Part shown: positions 8,505-17,010 of the stretch, piece by piece
How positions within the stretch are numbered: the stretch's first letter is position 1
How the letters are laid out: every line of letters starts with the position of its first letter
Assembly (NCBI GenBank): GCA_021647585.1
Contig: JAKIUK010000037.1
Span: forward strand, 1 to 38,444
Origin: Methylococcaceae bacterium
GTDB lineage: Bacteria > Pseudomonadota > Gammaproteobacteria > Methylococcales > Methylomonadaceae
Length of the DNA stretch: 38,444 nt
Reading direction: 5' to 3'
Program-made: the position numbers and the translations under genes
The notes under the pieces: generated by a model
What the model was told of the DNA's origin: nothing
The model's input: the letters and a program-made list of their open reading frames with translations, nothing else
Databases searched by the model: none

Positions 8505-9191
8505 AAGATAACCAGTGGTTTGTATATAGCCATGTTGTTTTATTGCACCGATGTCATCGGATGCCAAAGGCAGCAATTCATCAATACGACTGATAGGCCA
8601 AGCAGGTAATTTTTCCAGGGTATCTTTTAGCCACACTGCCGGGTTCAGTCCAGTAATGTCTGAATAGCAGCTGCATGTTGGCCGGCCCGATCTGATCCTG
8701 TAAACAATCCGTTCTTTTTTTATGTTAATTTCAACATAATCGTAAAACAAGGCTTTATAACCACCATAGTCATCAATCATCAGATGGCTTCGCCATTTCC
8801 CTAGAAACGCGCGCGCCGCAGCGCCTGGGTGGTAGTCGAAGACACTGATACGCGGGCCTGGCTCTAAATTATTACTGCGATACGACCGCCATGGAGGGTG
8901 GAAGTGCAGTGTTGCAGGAGTATTCACAGTAGGCCCACAGATAAGCTTTTCGAGTTTTAACTCTACCCGGTTCAAGTTGCGCAACCGGAGTTTCATCAGC
9001 TGTAGCATGTTACCTTGTAATAAGTGCCAGCTCAGCCGATCTACCAAGGGTTGCAGAGCGACATCCATACGTCCTGCCCATTCGGCTAAAGTCGAACGAG
9101 CCAGGGTTACGTTGTCACGGTCTGCAATCAGTTCTAGCCGGTATAAAGGTAAGTGGTCGACGTATTTGCTGATCATAATCCAGGTCAACAA
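8505..9191 (-). pseudogene. Decayed IS66-family transposase (TnpC) fragment
   Basis: The frame contains IS66 TnpC signatures: KYVDHLPLYRLE, STLAEWAGRM, FDYHPG, ARAFLGKWRSHLMIDDYGGY and, near the end, NPAVWLKDTLEKLPAW. Between them the frame is wrong. Read one base over, the DNA around 8990-8880 gives ADETPVAQLEPGRVKTRKAY and LWAY, the first catalytic Asp block of IS66 transposases, so there are at least two frameshifts. The segment after GGYKALF that should hold the remaining catalytic region is deleted or replaced. The N-terminal half is absent. It is a non-functional relic and its outer ends could not be located. Confidence 0.8.
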
Positions 9192-9508
9192 TGAGATATT
9201 TTTGATCTTTGGTTTTATAGTTTGAGATTAACTTTCCAAAAAAGCATCGTTTATATGCACCAGTAAGTAGCGTTCGATCTATTTTTTTTAAATTGATGCC
9301 CAACTTAATCTCATGTACTTAGAAGGGCTATATATTCACCGAAGACTTTGCTGGTGTTAAGTGATTGGTAATATTGAGTTAATATTTTTTTTTGGAGGGT
9401 TGAAAATATTTGGCCCTTATTTTGCTTGTTTGATTATATGACACAGTTAATTGCTAAAAGCAATATTTCTCGTTTGAAATCAAAATAAATACACTTAAGT
9501 AAAAGAAA
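9192..9508. other. Intergenic region upstream of the molybdoenzyme operon
   Basis: AT-rich. The first part (to about 9310) contains tgagattaa and ttaatctca (9 bp inverted) around gatgcccaactt, possibly a very degenerate CAGTTGG-family copy. The remaining 200 bases must hold the promoter of the 9509 operon; no convincing promoter or operator was identified. Confidence 0.35.
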
Positions 9509-11710
9509 ATGTTATTTGGAAGAAACCAAAAAAATCCAATTAAAATTGCCGATAAAGGTATTGAAAAATGGACCTATTCAACCTGTGGCTATTGTTCTAC
9601 AGGTTGTGCAATTGAAATAGGTACAAACAAAGAGGGTAAACCTGTTGGAGCAAGAGGGGTTGCAGGTGCTGATGTAAACCGTGGCAAGCTTTGTGTTAAA
9701 GGAATTTTCGAGCATGAAGTTTTTGAGTCATCAGGCCGTGGTACTACCCCTTTGATGCGTACAAATATTCATGATGATTACCAGCAGGCTAGTTGGGATC
9801 AGTCATTTGAGAAAATGGCATCAGAAATTAAACGCATACAGGCCACTTATGGCCCAGACTCTTTTGCGATTGTTTCTACTGGGCAAATATTAACAGAAGG
9901 TTTTTATACCCTGGGTAAATTAGCGCGTGGTGTAATCGGTACCAATAATTATGATGGCAATACTACATTATGTATGGCATCTGCAGTATCTGGTTATAAA
10001 CGCTCATTTGGATCAGATGGTCCCCCTGGCTGTTATGAAGATTTTGAAAAAACGGATTGTTTGATTGCCTGGGGTTCTAACCTGCCAGAGCAACATCCGA
10101 TTATTTACTGGCGCTTTAAAGAAGCCCAGGAAAAACGAAATTTTCCTTTGATAGTGGTAGATCCTAGAGTGACCATGCTGGCACAGAATGCAGATATGCA
10201 CCTACCCATTATTCCCGGCACTGATGTGGTTCTAATGAATGCATTAATGTATGTCATTCTGGATGAAGGGTTAGAAGATCAGGATTATATTAAAGCCAAT
10301 ACCAATGGCTTTGATGAGCTGGCTGCAGAAGTTAGAAACTATGATCCGGTAACGGCTGCCAAAATCTGTGGTATTGATGAAGATAGCATCCGACATGTTG
10401 CTCGTTTGTATGCAAAAGCGGATGCGGCAATGAATATCTGGACCATGGGGATTAATCAAAGTACACATGGTTCAGATGGCGTAGTGGGCATTAATAATCT
10501 TAGTTTAATTACCGGGAATATTGGTAAACAAGGAGGTACAAGCTTGTCAATTACCGGGCAATGTAATGCGATGGGGACACGCGAATGGTCGTCCTGCTCG
10601 GGTTTACCTGGATATCGTCTATTAGAAAATCAACAAGATCGTAGTGATATAGGTAAATACTGGGGTGTTGATCCCGATTTTTTCCCTAAAAAAAGAGGTT
10701 TGGCACAAACTGATATTTTTCCAGCAATCGAGACGGGGCAAATTAAAGGACTTTGGCTGGTGGGGACTAATCCAATGACCTCTATGCCAAATACAGCACG
10801 TATCCGAAAAACTCTGGAAAAACTGGAATGTTGTGTAGTACAGGATTCCTACCTTGATGTGGAAACGACTCAGTATGCACATATTTATTTGCCAGCAGCG
10901 ATTTGGGCAGAAAAAGAAGGGGTGTTTACAAATACCGAACGACGAGTCAACATCATTCGTAAGGTAAAAGAGCCTTATGCGCAATCAAAAACAGATTTAC
11001 ATATATTTAATGGTCTTGCACAGCAGTTTGAGCAGGGCAGAAAAATGAATTTCCCCGATAATTTTGATGATGTGTTTGATGAAATGCGAGAGCTTTCTAA
11101 AGGGCGTTTAGTTGATATATCAGGCATGACACATGATTTGATTGAACAACATAAGGGTATACAGTGGCCATACACTCAAGAGCAGGCTGACAAAGGGGAA
11201 AAACCTGTTAAAGGTGGAAAGCGATTGTATACAGAGCAAGCTACTTTTCGTTTTGCTGATGGCAAGGCTAAATTAATCCCTCTGCCATTTATTGACAATA
11301 ATGAAAGACCTGATAAGCAATTCCCTCTCTGGTTGAACTCAGGACGGCTGGTTGAACATTTTCACTCACGTACCCGAACGGGGAAGATAGGGAATAACAA
11401 TAAATACAGTCCAACACCGTTTATGGAAATCAATCCAGATGCGGCTGCGGAATTAGGTGTGGGTCATCAGTCATATGTTCGTGTTGTTTCTCGGCGTGGT
11501 GATGCCATAGTCATGGCAATGTTGACACAAAGAGTACCTAGGAACATGGTGTTTATCCCCTTTCATTTTTTTGATTGTGTTAATCGATTAACCCTGGGTC
11601 TATTAGATCCCCATTCCAGACAACCTGCATTTAAACAATCTGCAGTACGTATTGAAGCAGTTGATCAACAATTGGCTGCTCAAATGAATAAAGAAGCGCG
11701 GACATTTTAA
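9509..11710 (+). CDS. Molybdopterin (bis-MGD) oxidoreductase, NasA/NapA-like catalytic subunit
   Basis: 733 residues. The N-terminal [4Fe-4S] site is C26-x2-C29-x3-C33 with C62 in LCVKG. The Mo ligand is C155 in NTTLCMASAVSGYKRSFG. The C-terminal molybdopterin dinucleotide-binding fold begins near residue 610 (FPLWLNSGRLVEHFHSRTRT). Cys followed by Met matches periplasmic and assimilatory nitrate reductases (CMASAV/CMSSAV). Formate dehydrogenases normally have Cys/Sec-His, as FdsA in this same window does. There is no twin-arginine signal, so the enzyme is cytoplasmic. The partners are a DmsB-DmsC fusion and a carbonic anhydrase; no nitrite reductase or nitrate transporter is nearby. The substrate is unresolved between nitrate-like oxyanion reduction and formate/CO2 chemistry. 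The ribosome site is weak. Confidence 0.75.
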   Translation: MLFGRNQKNPIKIADKGIEKWTYSTCGYCSTGCAIEIGTNKEGKPVGARGVAGADVNRGKLCVKGIFEHEVFESSGRGTTPLMRTNIHDDYQQASWDQSFEKMASEIKRIQATYGPDSFAIVSTGQILTEGFYTLGKLARGVIGTNNYDGNTTLCMASAVSGYKRSFGSDGPPGCYEDFEKTDCLIAWGSNLPEQHPIIYWRFKEAQEKRNFPLIVVDPRVTMLAQNADMHLPIIPGTDVVLMNALMYVILDEGLEDQDYIKANTNGFDELAAEVRNYDPVTAAKICGIDEDSIRHVARLYAKADAAMNIWTMGINQSTHGSDGVVGINNLSLITGNIGKQGGTSLSITGQCNAMGTREWSSCSGLPGYRLLENQQDRSDIGKYWGVDPDFFPKKRGLAQTDIFPAIETGQIKGLWLVGTNPMTSMPNTARIRKTLEKLECCVVQDSYLDVETTQYAHIYLPAAIWAEKEGVFTNTERRVNIIRKVKEPYAQSKTDLHIFNGLAQQFEQGRKMNFPDNFDDVFDEMRELSKGRLVDISGMTHDLIEQHKGIQWPYTQEQADKGEKPVKGGKRLYTEQATFRFADGKAKLIPLPFIDNNERPDKQFPLWLNSGRLVEHFHSRTRTGKIGNNNKYSPTPFMEINPDAAAELGVGHQSYVRVVSRRGDAIVMAMLTQRVPRNMVFIPFHFFDCVNRLTLGLLDPHSRQPAFKQSAVRIEAVDQQLAAQMNKEARTF

Positions 11711-11950
11711 CCTAAATTAATTAGTTGAAGGCTAAATATGTACTTAACCTATTAAAAAATAAAGATAATTCAATTTTTCATTATTCACCCATTTGGTGAG
11801 CAAATTTCGCTTCACGGTTTTGTGAAGAAATCTGGACGAAAAATCCTGCAGAATAGCTCTCGATAAGGACTATGGCCATTATCTTCGAGCTATTATTTGT
11901 CTTTTTCGTCCAGATTTTCCACAAATTCCGTGCTCAACTAATTTAGTTAG
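11711..11950. repeat. Palindromic element, 240 bp, inside the molybdoenzyme operon
   Basis: A reverse-orientation homologue of 8117-8357. It fills the gap between the catalytic and membrane-subunit genes almost exactly. Terminal arms are degenerate (cctaaattaattagttga against tcaactaatttagttag). The core is a long hairpin: 11828-11843 pairs perfectly with 11902-11917 (16 bp), and aatagctc (11852-11859) pairs with gagctatt (11887-11894). cacgg...ttttgtg further out pairs with cacaaattccgtg. In RNA it would form a very stable structure between two co-oriented genes. Confidence 0.75.
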
Positions 11951-11961
11951 ATTTAAAGACC

Positions 11962-13884
11962 ATGATTGAAGTACAAAATGATGAACAAAAATATGCTTTT
12001 TTAAGGAAAGAAGAAAGTAAGCAACAAAATCGTTATGGACAAAACATTGAGTTAACTGAAGAAGGCAATGCTTTAAGAGAGATGAGCCTGAACATCAATG
12101 GTGACACTGGATTAAGTGATAACCCTGACCGCTATAAACAACATGGATTTTACTTAAATGCTGATAACTGTATTGGTTGCCATGCTTGTGAGGCGGCTTG
12201 CAGCGAAAAAAATGATAACCCGGCGCATATTGCTTTTCGTTCGGTTGGCTATGTGGAAGGGGGGACTTATCCCGATTATCAGCGCATAAATATCTCTATG
12301 GCGTGTAATCATTGTGATGACCCTGTGTGTTTAACAGGCTGTCCCACACGAGCCTATACCAAATTTGCAGAATATGGAGCCGTATTGCAAGATCCTGATA
12401 TTTGTTTCGGTTGTGGTTATTGTACCTGGGTTTGTCCCTACAATGCGCCTCAGCTTGATCCTGTAAAAGGTGAAGTTTCCAAGTGTAATATGTGTGTTGA
12501 CAGGCTGGAAGTGGGGCTTAAGCCATCTTGTGTCTCTGCTTGCTTAGGTAATGCGCTGGATTTTGGTGTGATAGAGAATTTACCTGAAAATAGGGAGCAA
12601 TTACAGGCTGAAATTCCTGGGTTTCCGACCACAGAGATAACACACCCTAATATTCGCTTCCAACAAACCAAAGGTTCACACCGCGAAATGACAAGAACCG
12701 ATTCCATGCCGATAAAATATCATCGGGATGATGCTGAACACAAGTTCAAGCCAGTAGTTGATGATAAAGCAGGGCATACAAAACATTGGAATTTAAAGTC
12801 CTTATTAACTAGTCATGAAAGTGCGCATGTGATTTTTACATTATTTACACAAGCCACAGTAGGTGCGTTTTTAATCTTAATTTTAGGTCCCTTGCTGGCA
12901 CCAAATGAATTTGGTTTATTGCAAACAGCCTCTGTTTTTATTCCTTTGGTCGTATCTATCTTTGTGATCAGTACCGTGGGTTTGTATAAACTGAATATGC
13001 ATTTGGGTAAGCCGCATCGTTTTTACCGAGGTTTTAATAATTTAAGACTATCACCTGTAAGTCGGGAAATTGCAGGAGTATCGATGTTCTACACTGGACT
13101 ATTAGGCGCAATGGTTTTTGCAATGTTTGATAATGACATTACTCATGTCATATTTAATATTTTTGTATTTATTGGAGTAGTCAGTGGGCCTGTTGGCTTG
13201 TACTATATGTATAAACTGTATCGAATACCTGCCCGACCTTTCTGGAATCACAAACAAACCGGTTCAGCTTTTTTTGGGTCTATGTTGAGTTTTGGTGCTT
13301 TAATTATTGCAGTAACCTGTTCGTTTGTTATGCCTTTAGTAGAAATGTCGTCTCAATTATTAATTCAAGTTTTGGCGATAATAGTTACAGCGGGACTATT
13401 GATTGAAGGACTTGGTCATATATTGCATGCTCGTGATATGCAACAAAGTGAAAATGAAGGTGCAGCATCCTATTACCGTCAAGTGACTCATTATGGTAAA
13501 TCCTATACATTACGGAATGTTTTATTAGGGCTTAATATTGTTTTAGCAATAAACATTGCTCTGAATGGGATACAGGATACAATGGGCTTAGTTTTAAGTT
13601 TTACTCTGATTTTATCTATGCTAGTAATGGGCATTTTTGGACGTTCTTTGTTTTTTGTGCTGGTCATACCAACGACCATGCCAGGGGCTTTTTTCTGGAA
13701 AAATGAAGGTTTTGTAAATCATGCGCGTGAAACAGGTTTGGCTGAAATGCAACAGGTTGGGGTGGTTTATGAAAGGCATCACGCCTTTAAATTAAGTGAA
13801 TTAGTACAAACTATTAAAGAAAATTCAATTAAAGATATGATTAGACATGTCAAGTGGGTTTTTGGGGGCAAAAAAAGTCATTAA
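11962..13884 (+). CDS. Fused DmsB-like four-cluster ferredoxin and DmsC-like membrane anchor
   Basis: 640 residues. Residues 60-200 hold four complete four-Cys sets: C70/73/76/80, C115/118/123/127, C148/151/154/158 and C175/178/190/194, the full DmsB complement of [4Fe-4S] clusters. From about residue 285 there are roughly eight hydrophobic helices (for example VIFTLFTQATVGAFLILILG and SMLSFGALIIAVTCSFVMP) of the DmsC anchor type, and a hydrophilic tail. Usually DmsB and DmsC are separate chains; here they are one. It should pass electrons between the upstream Mo subunit and membrane quinone. There is no export signal, so the clusters face the cytoplasm. The start ATG 11962 lies just after the palindromic element, with a weak ribosome site. 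Confidence 0.8.
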   Translation: MIEVQNDEQKYAFLRKEESKQQNRYGQNIELTEEGNALREMSLNINGDTGLSDNPDRYKQHGFYLNADNCIGCHACEAACSEKNDNPAHIAFRSVGYVEGGTYPDYQRINISMACNHCDDPVCLTGCPTRAYTKFAEYGAVLQDPDICFGCGYCTWVCPYNAPQLDPVKGEVSKCNMCVDRLEVGLKPSCVSACLGNALDFGVIENLPENREQLQAEIPGFPTTEITHPNIRFQQTKGSHREMTRTDSMPIKYHRDDAEHKFKPVVDDKAGHTKHWNLKSLLTSHESAHVIFTLFTQATVGAFLILILGPLLAPNEFGLLQTASVFIPLVVSIFVISTVGLYKLNMHLGKPHRFYRGFNNLRLSPVSREIAGVSMFYTGLLGAMVFAMFDNDITHVIFNIFVFIGVVSGPVGLYYMYKLYRIPARPFWNHKQTGSAFFGSMLSFGALIIAVTCSFVMPLVEMSSQLLIQVLAIIVTAGLLIEGLGHILHARDMQQSENEGAASYYRQVTHYGKSYTLRNVLLGLNIVLAINIALNGIQDTMGLVLSFTLILSMLVMGIFGRSLFFVLVIPTTMPGAFFWKNEGFVNHARETGLAEMQQVGVVYERHHAFKLSELVQTIKENSIKDMIRHVKWVFGGKKSH

Positions 13885-13938
13885 ATTAATGAAAATGACG
13901 TTAATTTATTAACACTTTTATAAAAAAAGGAATTGGGT

Positions 13939-14631
13939 ATGAATCAGTTAAAAAGATTATATGATAACAATGTAGCCTGGGCTGAAAAAATAAAAAAAAA
14001 CAAGCCGAATTTTTTCTCTGATTTGTCAAAGCAACAATCCCCCGAATATTTGTGGATAGGTTGTTCGGATAGTCGGGTGGTTTCTGAACAGCTGGTAGGC
14101 TTGCAGCCAGGAGAATTGTTTGTACATCGTAATATTGCAAATGTAGTGGTGCCGACAGATCTGAACTGCTTATCAGTGATTCAATTTGCAGTTGAGGTAT
14201 TAAAGGTAAAACATATTATTGTCTGTGGTCACTATGGCTGTGGAGGAGTTAAAGCCTCTATGCAGTCTATAGAACATGGATTAATTGATAACTGGCTTTG
14301 CCACATTAAAAGTGTACATCAAAAAAACGAGGATGAATTGCTGGCAATTGATGATGAAACCAAGCGATTGGACAGACTTTGTGAGCTAAATGTAATTGAA
14401 CAGGTAAATAATATTTCTCATACCACAATTGTACAAAGAGCATGGCGCAACCACAAAGAACTGAGTATCCATGGCTGTATTTATACCTTAGAAACAGGGA
14501 TTCTTAAAGACCTGAATGTGCGTTTTTCTGAAATTAATGATACCAACGATATCTACCAGTTAAGAAAAGATAAAAAAGAAATATATAAACCGAATTTAAC
14601 TATTATGGAAACCGATTACGAAGGGCGTTGA
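13939..14631 (+). CDS. can: Beta-class carbonic anhydrase
   Basis: 230 residues. It interconverts CO2 and bicarbonate in the cytoplasm. The zinc ligands and catalytic dyad sit at the E. coli Can positions: C42 and D44 in WIGCSDSRV, H98 and C101 in VCGHYGCGGVKA, with R46 of the Asp-Arg dyad. The length fits the family. The ATG at 13939 is preferred over the TTG at 13933 because AGGA lies about eight bases upstream of it. It follows the membrane subunit by 54 bases on the same strand and is probably co-transcribed. That suggests the molybdoenzyme uses or produces CO2, or that the operon needs bicarbonate. Confidence 0.92.
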   Translation: MNQLKRLYDNNVAWAEKIKKNKPNFFSDLSKQQSPEYLWIGCSDSRVVSEQLVGLQPGELFVHRNIANVVVPTDLNCLSVIQFAVEVLKVKHIIVCGHYGCGGVKASMQSIEHGLIDNWLCHIKSVHQKNEDELLAIDDETKRLDRLCELNVIEQVNNISHTTIVQRAWRNHKELSIHGCIYTLETGILKDLNVRFSEINDTNDIYQLRKDKKEIYKPNLTIMETDYEGR

Positions 14632-14688
14632 TATGAGCCAACATATTTAGATCAGAAAATACGTAGCGAGCCACTCAATTATCAAGGT

Positions 14689-15984
14689 TTAAACCTTATG
14701 AGGTAATTCAACTTCGGTAATAACACCCGCATCAGGATCTTGAAAAATTTGGTCATCAATCTTGTTTTCAGTTCTTGCAACAATACATGTAACAGTTGCA
14801 TCACCAGTGATATTAACTGCCGTGCGGACCATATCCAGTATACGGTCTACACCGAGTATCAATCCAATGCCTTCTACCGGTAAACCAACCTGGTTGAAAA
14901 CCATCGCCAGCATAATGAGTCCAACACCTGGGACACCTGCTGTACCAATAGAGGCAAGTATCGACATGCCCACTATAGTCATGTAATCCATTATACCCAA
15001 GTCTATTGCATAGACGTTGGCGATAAAGACTGTCGCCACCCCTTGCATAATAGCTGTACCATCCATATTAATCGTTGCGCCTAATGGTACTGTAAATGCT
15101 GCAGTGGAGTTATCAACACCAAGACGCTGCTCCACAACTTGTAATGTCACTGGGATGGTAGCATTTGAACTAGCGGTACTAAAAGCAAAGATGTGGGCAG
15201 GCCGCATTTTCTGCATAAAAACTAATGGGTTTAATTTTGCCAATAGAGCAAGTAATACACTGAAAGTGCCAAATGCATGCAACAAAAGACAAAGAATAAC
15301 CACAGAAAAATAGCCAATCATAGGCAGAATAAGTCCTATGCCTTGTAAAGAAAAGGTTTTTGCCATTAAAAAGAACACACCAATAGGTGCAAAATCCATA
15401 ACTAGAGTAACAACCTTCATCATTACTTCATTTAATTTTTCTGCTGTATCGGCTAATTGGCGACCAATGTCACCTGTCATTAACATGGCAATGGCAAATA
15501 AGATAACAAAGAAAATGATTTGTAGCATATTGCCTTCTGCAAATGCATTGACTGGGTTGCTGGGAACTATGTTAATGAAGACCTCTGTCAGAGGTGGAGC
15601 TGGTTTCGGGGTAAAATCAGATGATCCTGCAGCTTGTTCAAAGCCTTCACCTGGTGCAATAAATAGAGCGACTATTAAAGCCAGAGTAATAGCCATTGCC
15701 GTAGTTAGTATGTATAAAGCAAATGCTTTAATACCCACTCGCCCAAGGACTGCAACATCACCAATGCCACAGACACCACAAATTAAAGAAAAGGTGACTA
15801 AGGGAACAACCAGCATTTTTAAGGAATTAACAAATGCTGCACCAACAACATGGAATAATCCGTTCACCAGATAAGTTTGTACAAAACTAATATCATGAGC
15901 AAAAGCATTAATTAAACTGCCAGTTGCCAGACCTATGCACATGGCTATCATGATTTTTGTAGTTATAGACATTTTCTTATTCAT
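14689..15984 (-). CDS. Dicarboxylate/amino-acid:cation symporter (DAACS family)
   Basis: 431 residues with about eight transmembrane helices and two re-entrant loops, the GltP/DctA/GltPh fold. It shows the family signatures: a serine-rich SSNATIPVTL loop, and LGATINMDGTAIMQG, the NMDGT cation/substrate site. It should import acidic amino acids or C4-dicarboxylates with Na+ or H+. The exact substrate cannot be assigned from motifs. It is convergent with the carbonic anhydrase gene (57 bp apart). Its promoter region (15985-16045) is short because a palindromic element begins at 16046. A ggtctcttt stretch just upstream of the start reads AAAGAGACC on the coding strand and may be the ribosome site. 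Confidence 0.88.
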   Translation of the reverse strand: MNKKMSITTKIMIAMCIGLATGSLINAFAHDISFVQTYLVNGLFHVVGAAFVNSLKMLVVPLVTFSLICGVCGIGDVAVLGRVGIKAFALYILTTAMAITLALIVALFIAPGEGFEQAAGSSDFTPKPAPPLTEVFINIVPSNPVNAFAEGNMLQIIFFVILFAIAMLMTGDIGRQLADTAEKLNEVMMKVVTLVMDFAPIGVFFLMAKTFSLQGIGLILPMIGYFSVVILCLLLHAFGTFSVLLALLAKLNPLVFMQKMRPAHIFAFSTASSNATIPVTLQVVEQRLGVDNSTAAFTVPLGATINMDGTAIMQGVATVFIANVYAIDLGIMDYMTIVGMSILASIGTAGVPGVGLIMLAMVFNQVGLPVEGIGLILGVDRILDMVRTAVNITGDATVTCIVARTENKIDDQIFQDPDAGVITEVELPHKV

Positions 15985-16045
15985 GTTGAGGTCTCTTTTT
16001 AAATTTCAGACTTTCTAATCAGCGCTATGCAATATTATAAGTTTT

Positions 16046-16230
16046 CCTGATTACCCATGAGCTTCCGCCATTTTGAAAAAAGTAACCACACAGCCCGTCA
16101 TTCCTGCATTCTGTTAGCAGGAATCTATTTTTTGCATGAATAGATCCCCGATAAAATACCTCGGGGATGACGGTGTGTAAGGTGTCACCGTTTTTCTCAT
16201 CTATAAGGCGGAGACTCATGGGTAATCAGG
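16046..16230. repeat. MITE-like element with 24-bp terminal inverted repeats
   Basis: The arms 16046-16069 (cctgattacccatgag...) and 16207-16230 match at 22 of 24 positions. Inside are nested hairpins: attcctgc with gcaggaat (around 16100-16124), and atccccga with tcggggat (around 16144-16169), all enclosed by cgtcatt and gatgacg. The 185-bp unit would fold as a multi-arm cruciform. It lies between the symporter and the H4MPT operon. No transposase frame is inside. Confidence 0.7.
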
Positions 16231-16320
16231 TAAATTTTTGTTTCAACACAGAGTACACGACGGTGATGAAGAAAAATACAAAAAAATTTTATGCGTAAAA
16301 TGCTTTTTCTGAAAATATTT

Positions 16321-17010
16321 TTAAACTGTCATTTCTGTTTCAAAGTGTGAAAGTATTGAATTGATGAATTCAATGTTTAATTGTGCTGTTCTGTTTTGTT
16401 TATGGCATAAGGCACCGCGAAACCCTATATAATCAACTTCTAACTTTAAAAGTTCAGGGATTTCATGTTCTTTAACAGATCCAGCTAAACCACAAAGCAG
16501 TCCGGAATCTTTGGCGATGCGGACAAAGGATTTAATTTCGGACACTGTCATAACTTTGGATAGAGAGCCTTTTACTTTATTCATGGTATCCAGCATTACC
16601 CCAGAAAACCCAGCTATTTTAAGTGACTTTATAAAGTTTAAGTCGGGTTGTGTATCAGCAAAAAGGACTGCAATTAATTTATGCCCTTGTTCTGTAAGAG
16701 TGGATAGTTTTGATACAGTGCCTTGCCAGTCTCCATCAGGAAAGAAACCAATTTTAATATAATCCACACCGGTATCTGCCATTTTTGAAACAGCATTAAA
16801 AATCAATTCGGGTTGCATGGGTAAATCACCCACAGTTGCACTGACTAACTTTTTTTTATTAACAGCTTGGACAATATCTTGTACTGTTTCAGTAGATAAG
16901 GCACCTAAAGCACCTTGTTCTGGTTGCTTAAGATCAATGATATCGACAGATGTATTTAATATCAGTCGTGATTCATTAAGACTGTTCACACTTGCGAGCA
17001 TTCCCGTCAT
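16321..17010 (-). CDS. mfnB: (5-formylfuran-3-yl)methyl phosphate synthase (MfnB-like)
   Basis: 229 residues, TIM-barrel family formerly DUF556. In archaea MfnB condenses two glyceraldehyde-3-phosphate molecules to the furan precursor of methanofuran; methylotrophs use the homologue for methylofuran. Visible features are NTSVDIIDLKQPEQGALGAL near the N-terminus (active-site Lys region), KLVSATVGDLPMQPE, DYIKIGFFPDGDW and ICGLAGS-like LLCGLAGSVKEHEIPEL. It is the last gene of a four-gene operon and overlaps the preceding gene by 4 bp. With the H4MPT genes it points to the formaldehyde/formyl oxidation pathway of methylotrophs. Confidence 0.8.
   Translation of the reverse strand: MTGMLASVNSLNESRLILNTSVDIIDLKQPEQGALGALSTETVQDIVQAVNKKKLVSATVGDLPMQPELIFNAVSKMADTGVDYIKIGFFPDGDWQGTVSKLSTLTEQGHKLIAVLFADTQPDLNFIKSLKIAGFSGVMLDTMNKVKGSLSKVMTVSEIKSFVRIAKDSGLLCGLAGSVKEHEIPELLKLEVDYIGFRGALCHKQNRTAQLNIEFINSILSHFETEMTV

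Noticed and set aside
9115..9303. 62-residue frame overlapping the IS66 remnant
   Set aside because: It is out of frame with the transposase and has no homology; it includes flanking AT-rich DNA.
14762..15874. Plus-strand frames of 74, 98 and 178 residues opposite the symporter
   Set aside because: Antisense shadows of a well-supported membrane transporter gene; no signals of their own.
16025..16219. 64-residue frame on the minus strand
   Set aside because: It is inside the MITE at 16046-16230 and reflects its inverted repeats.
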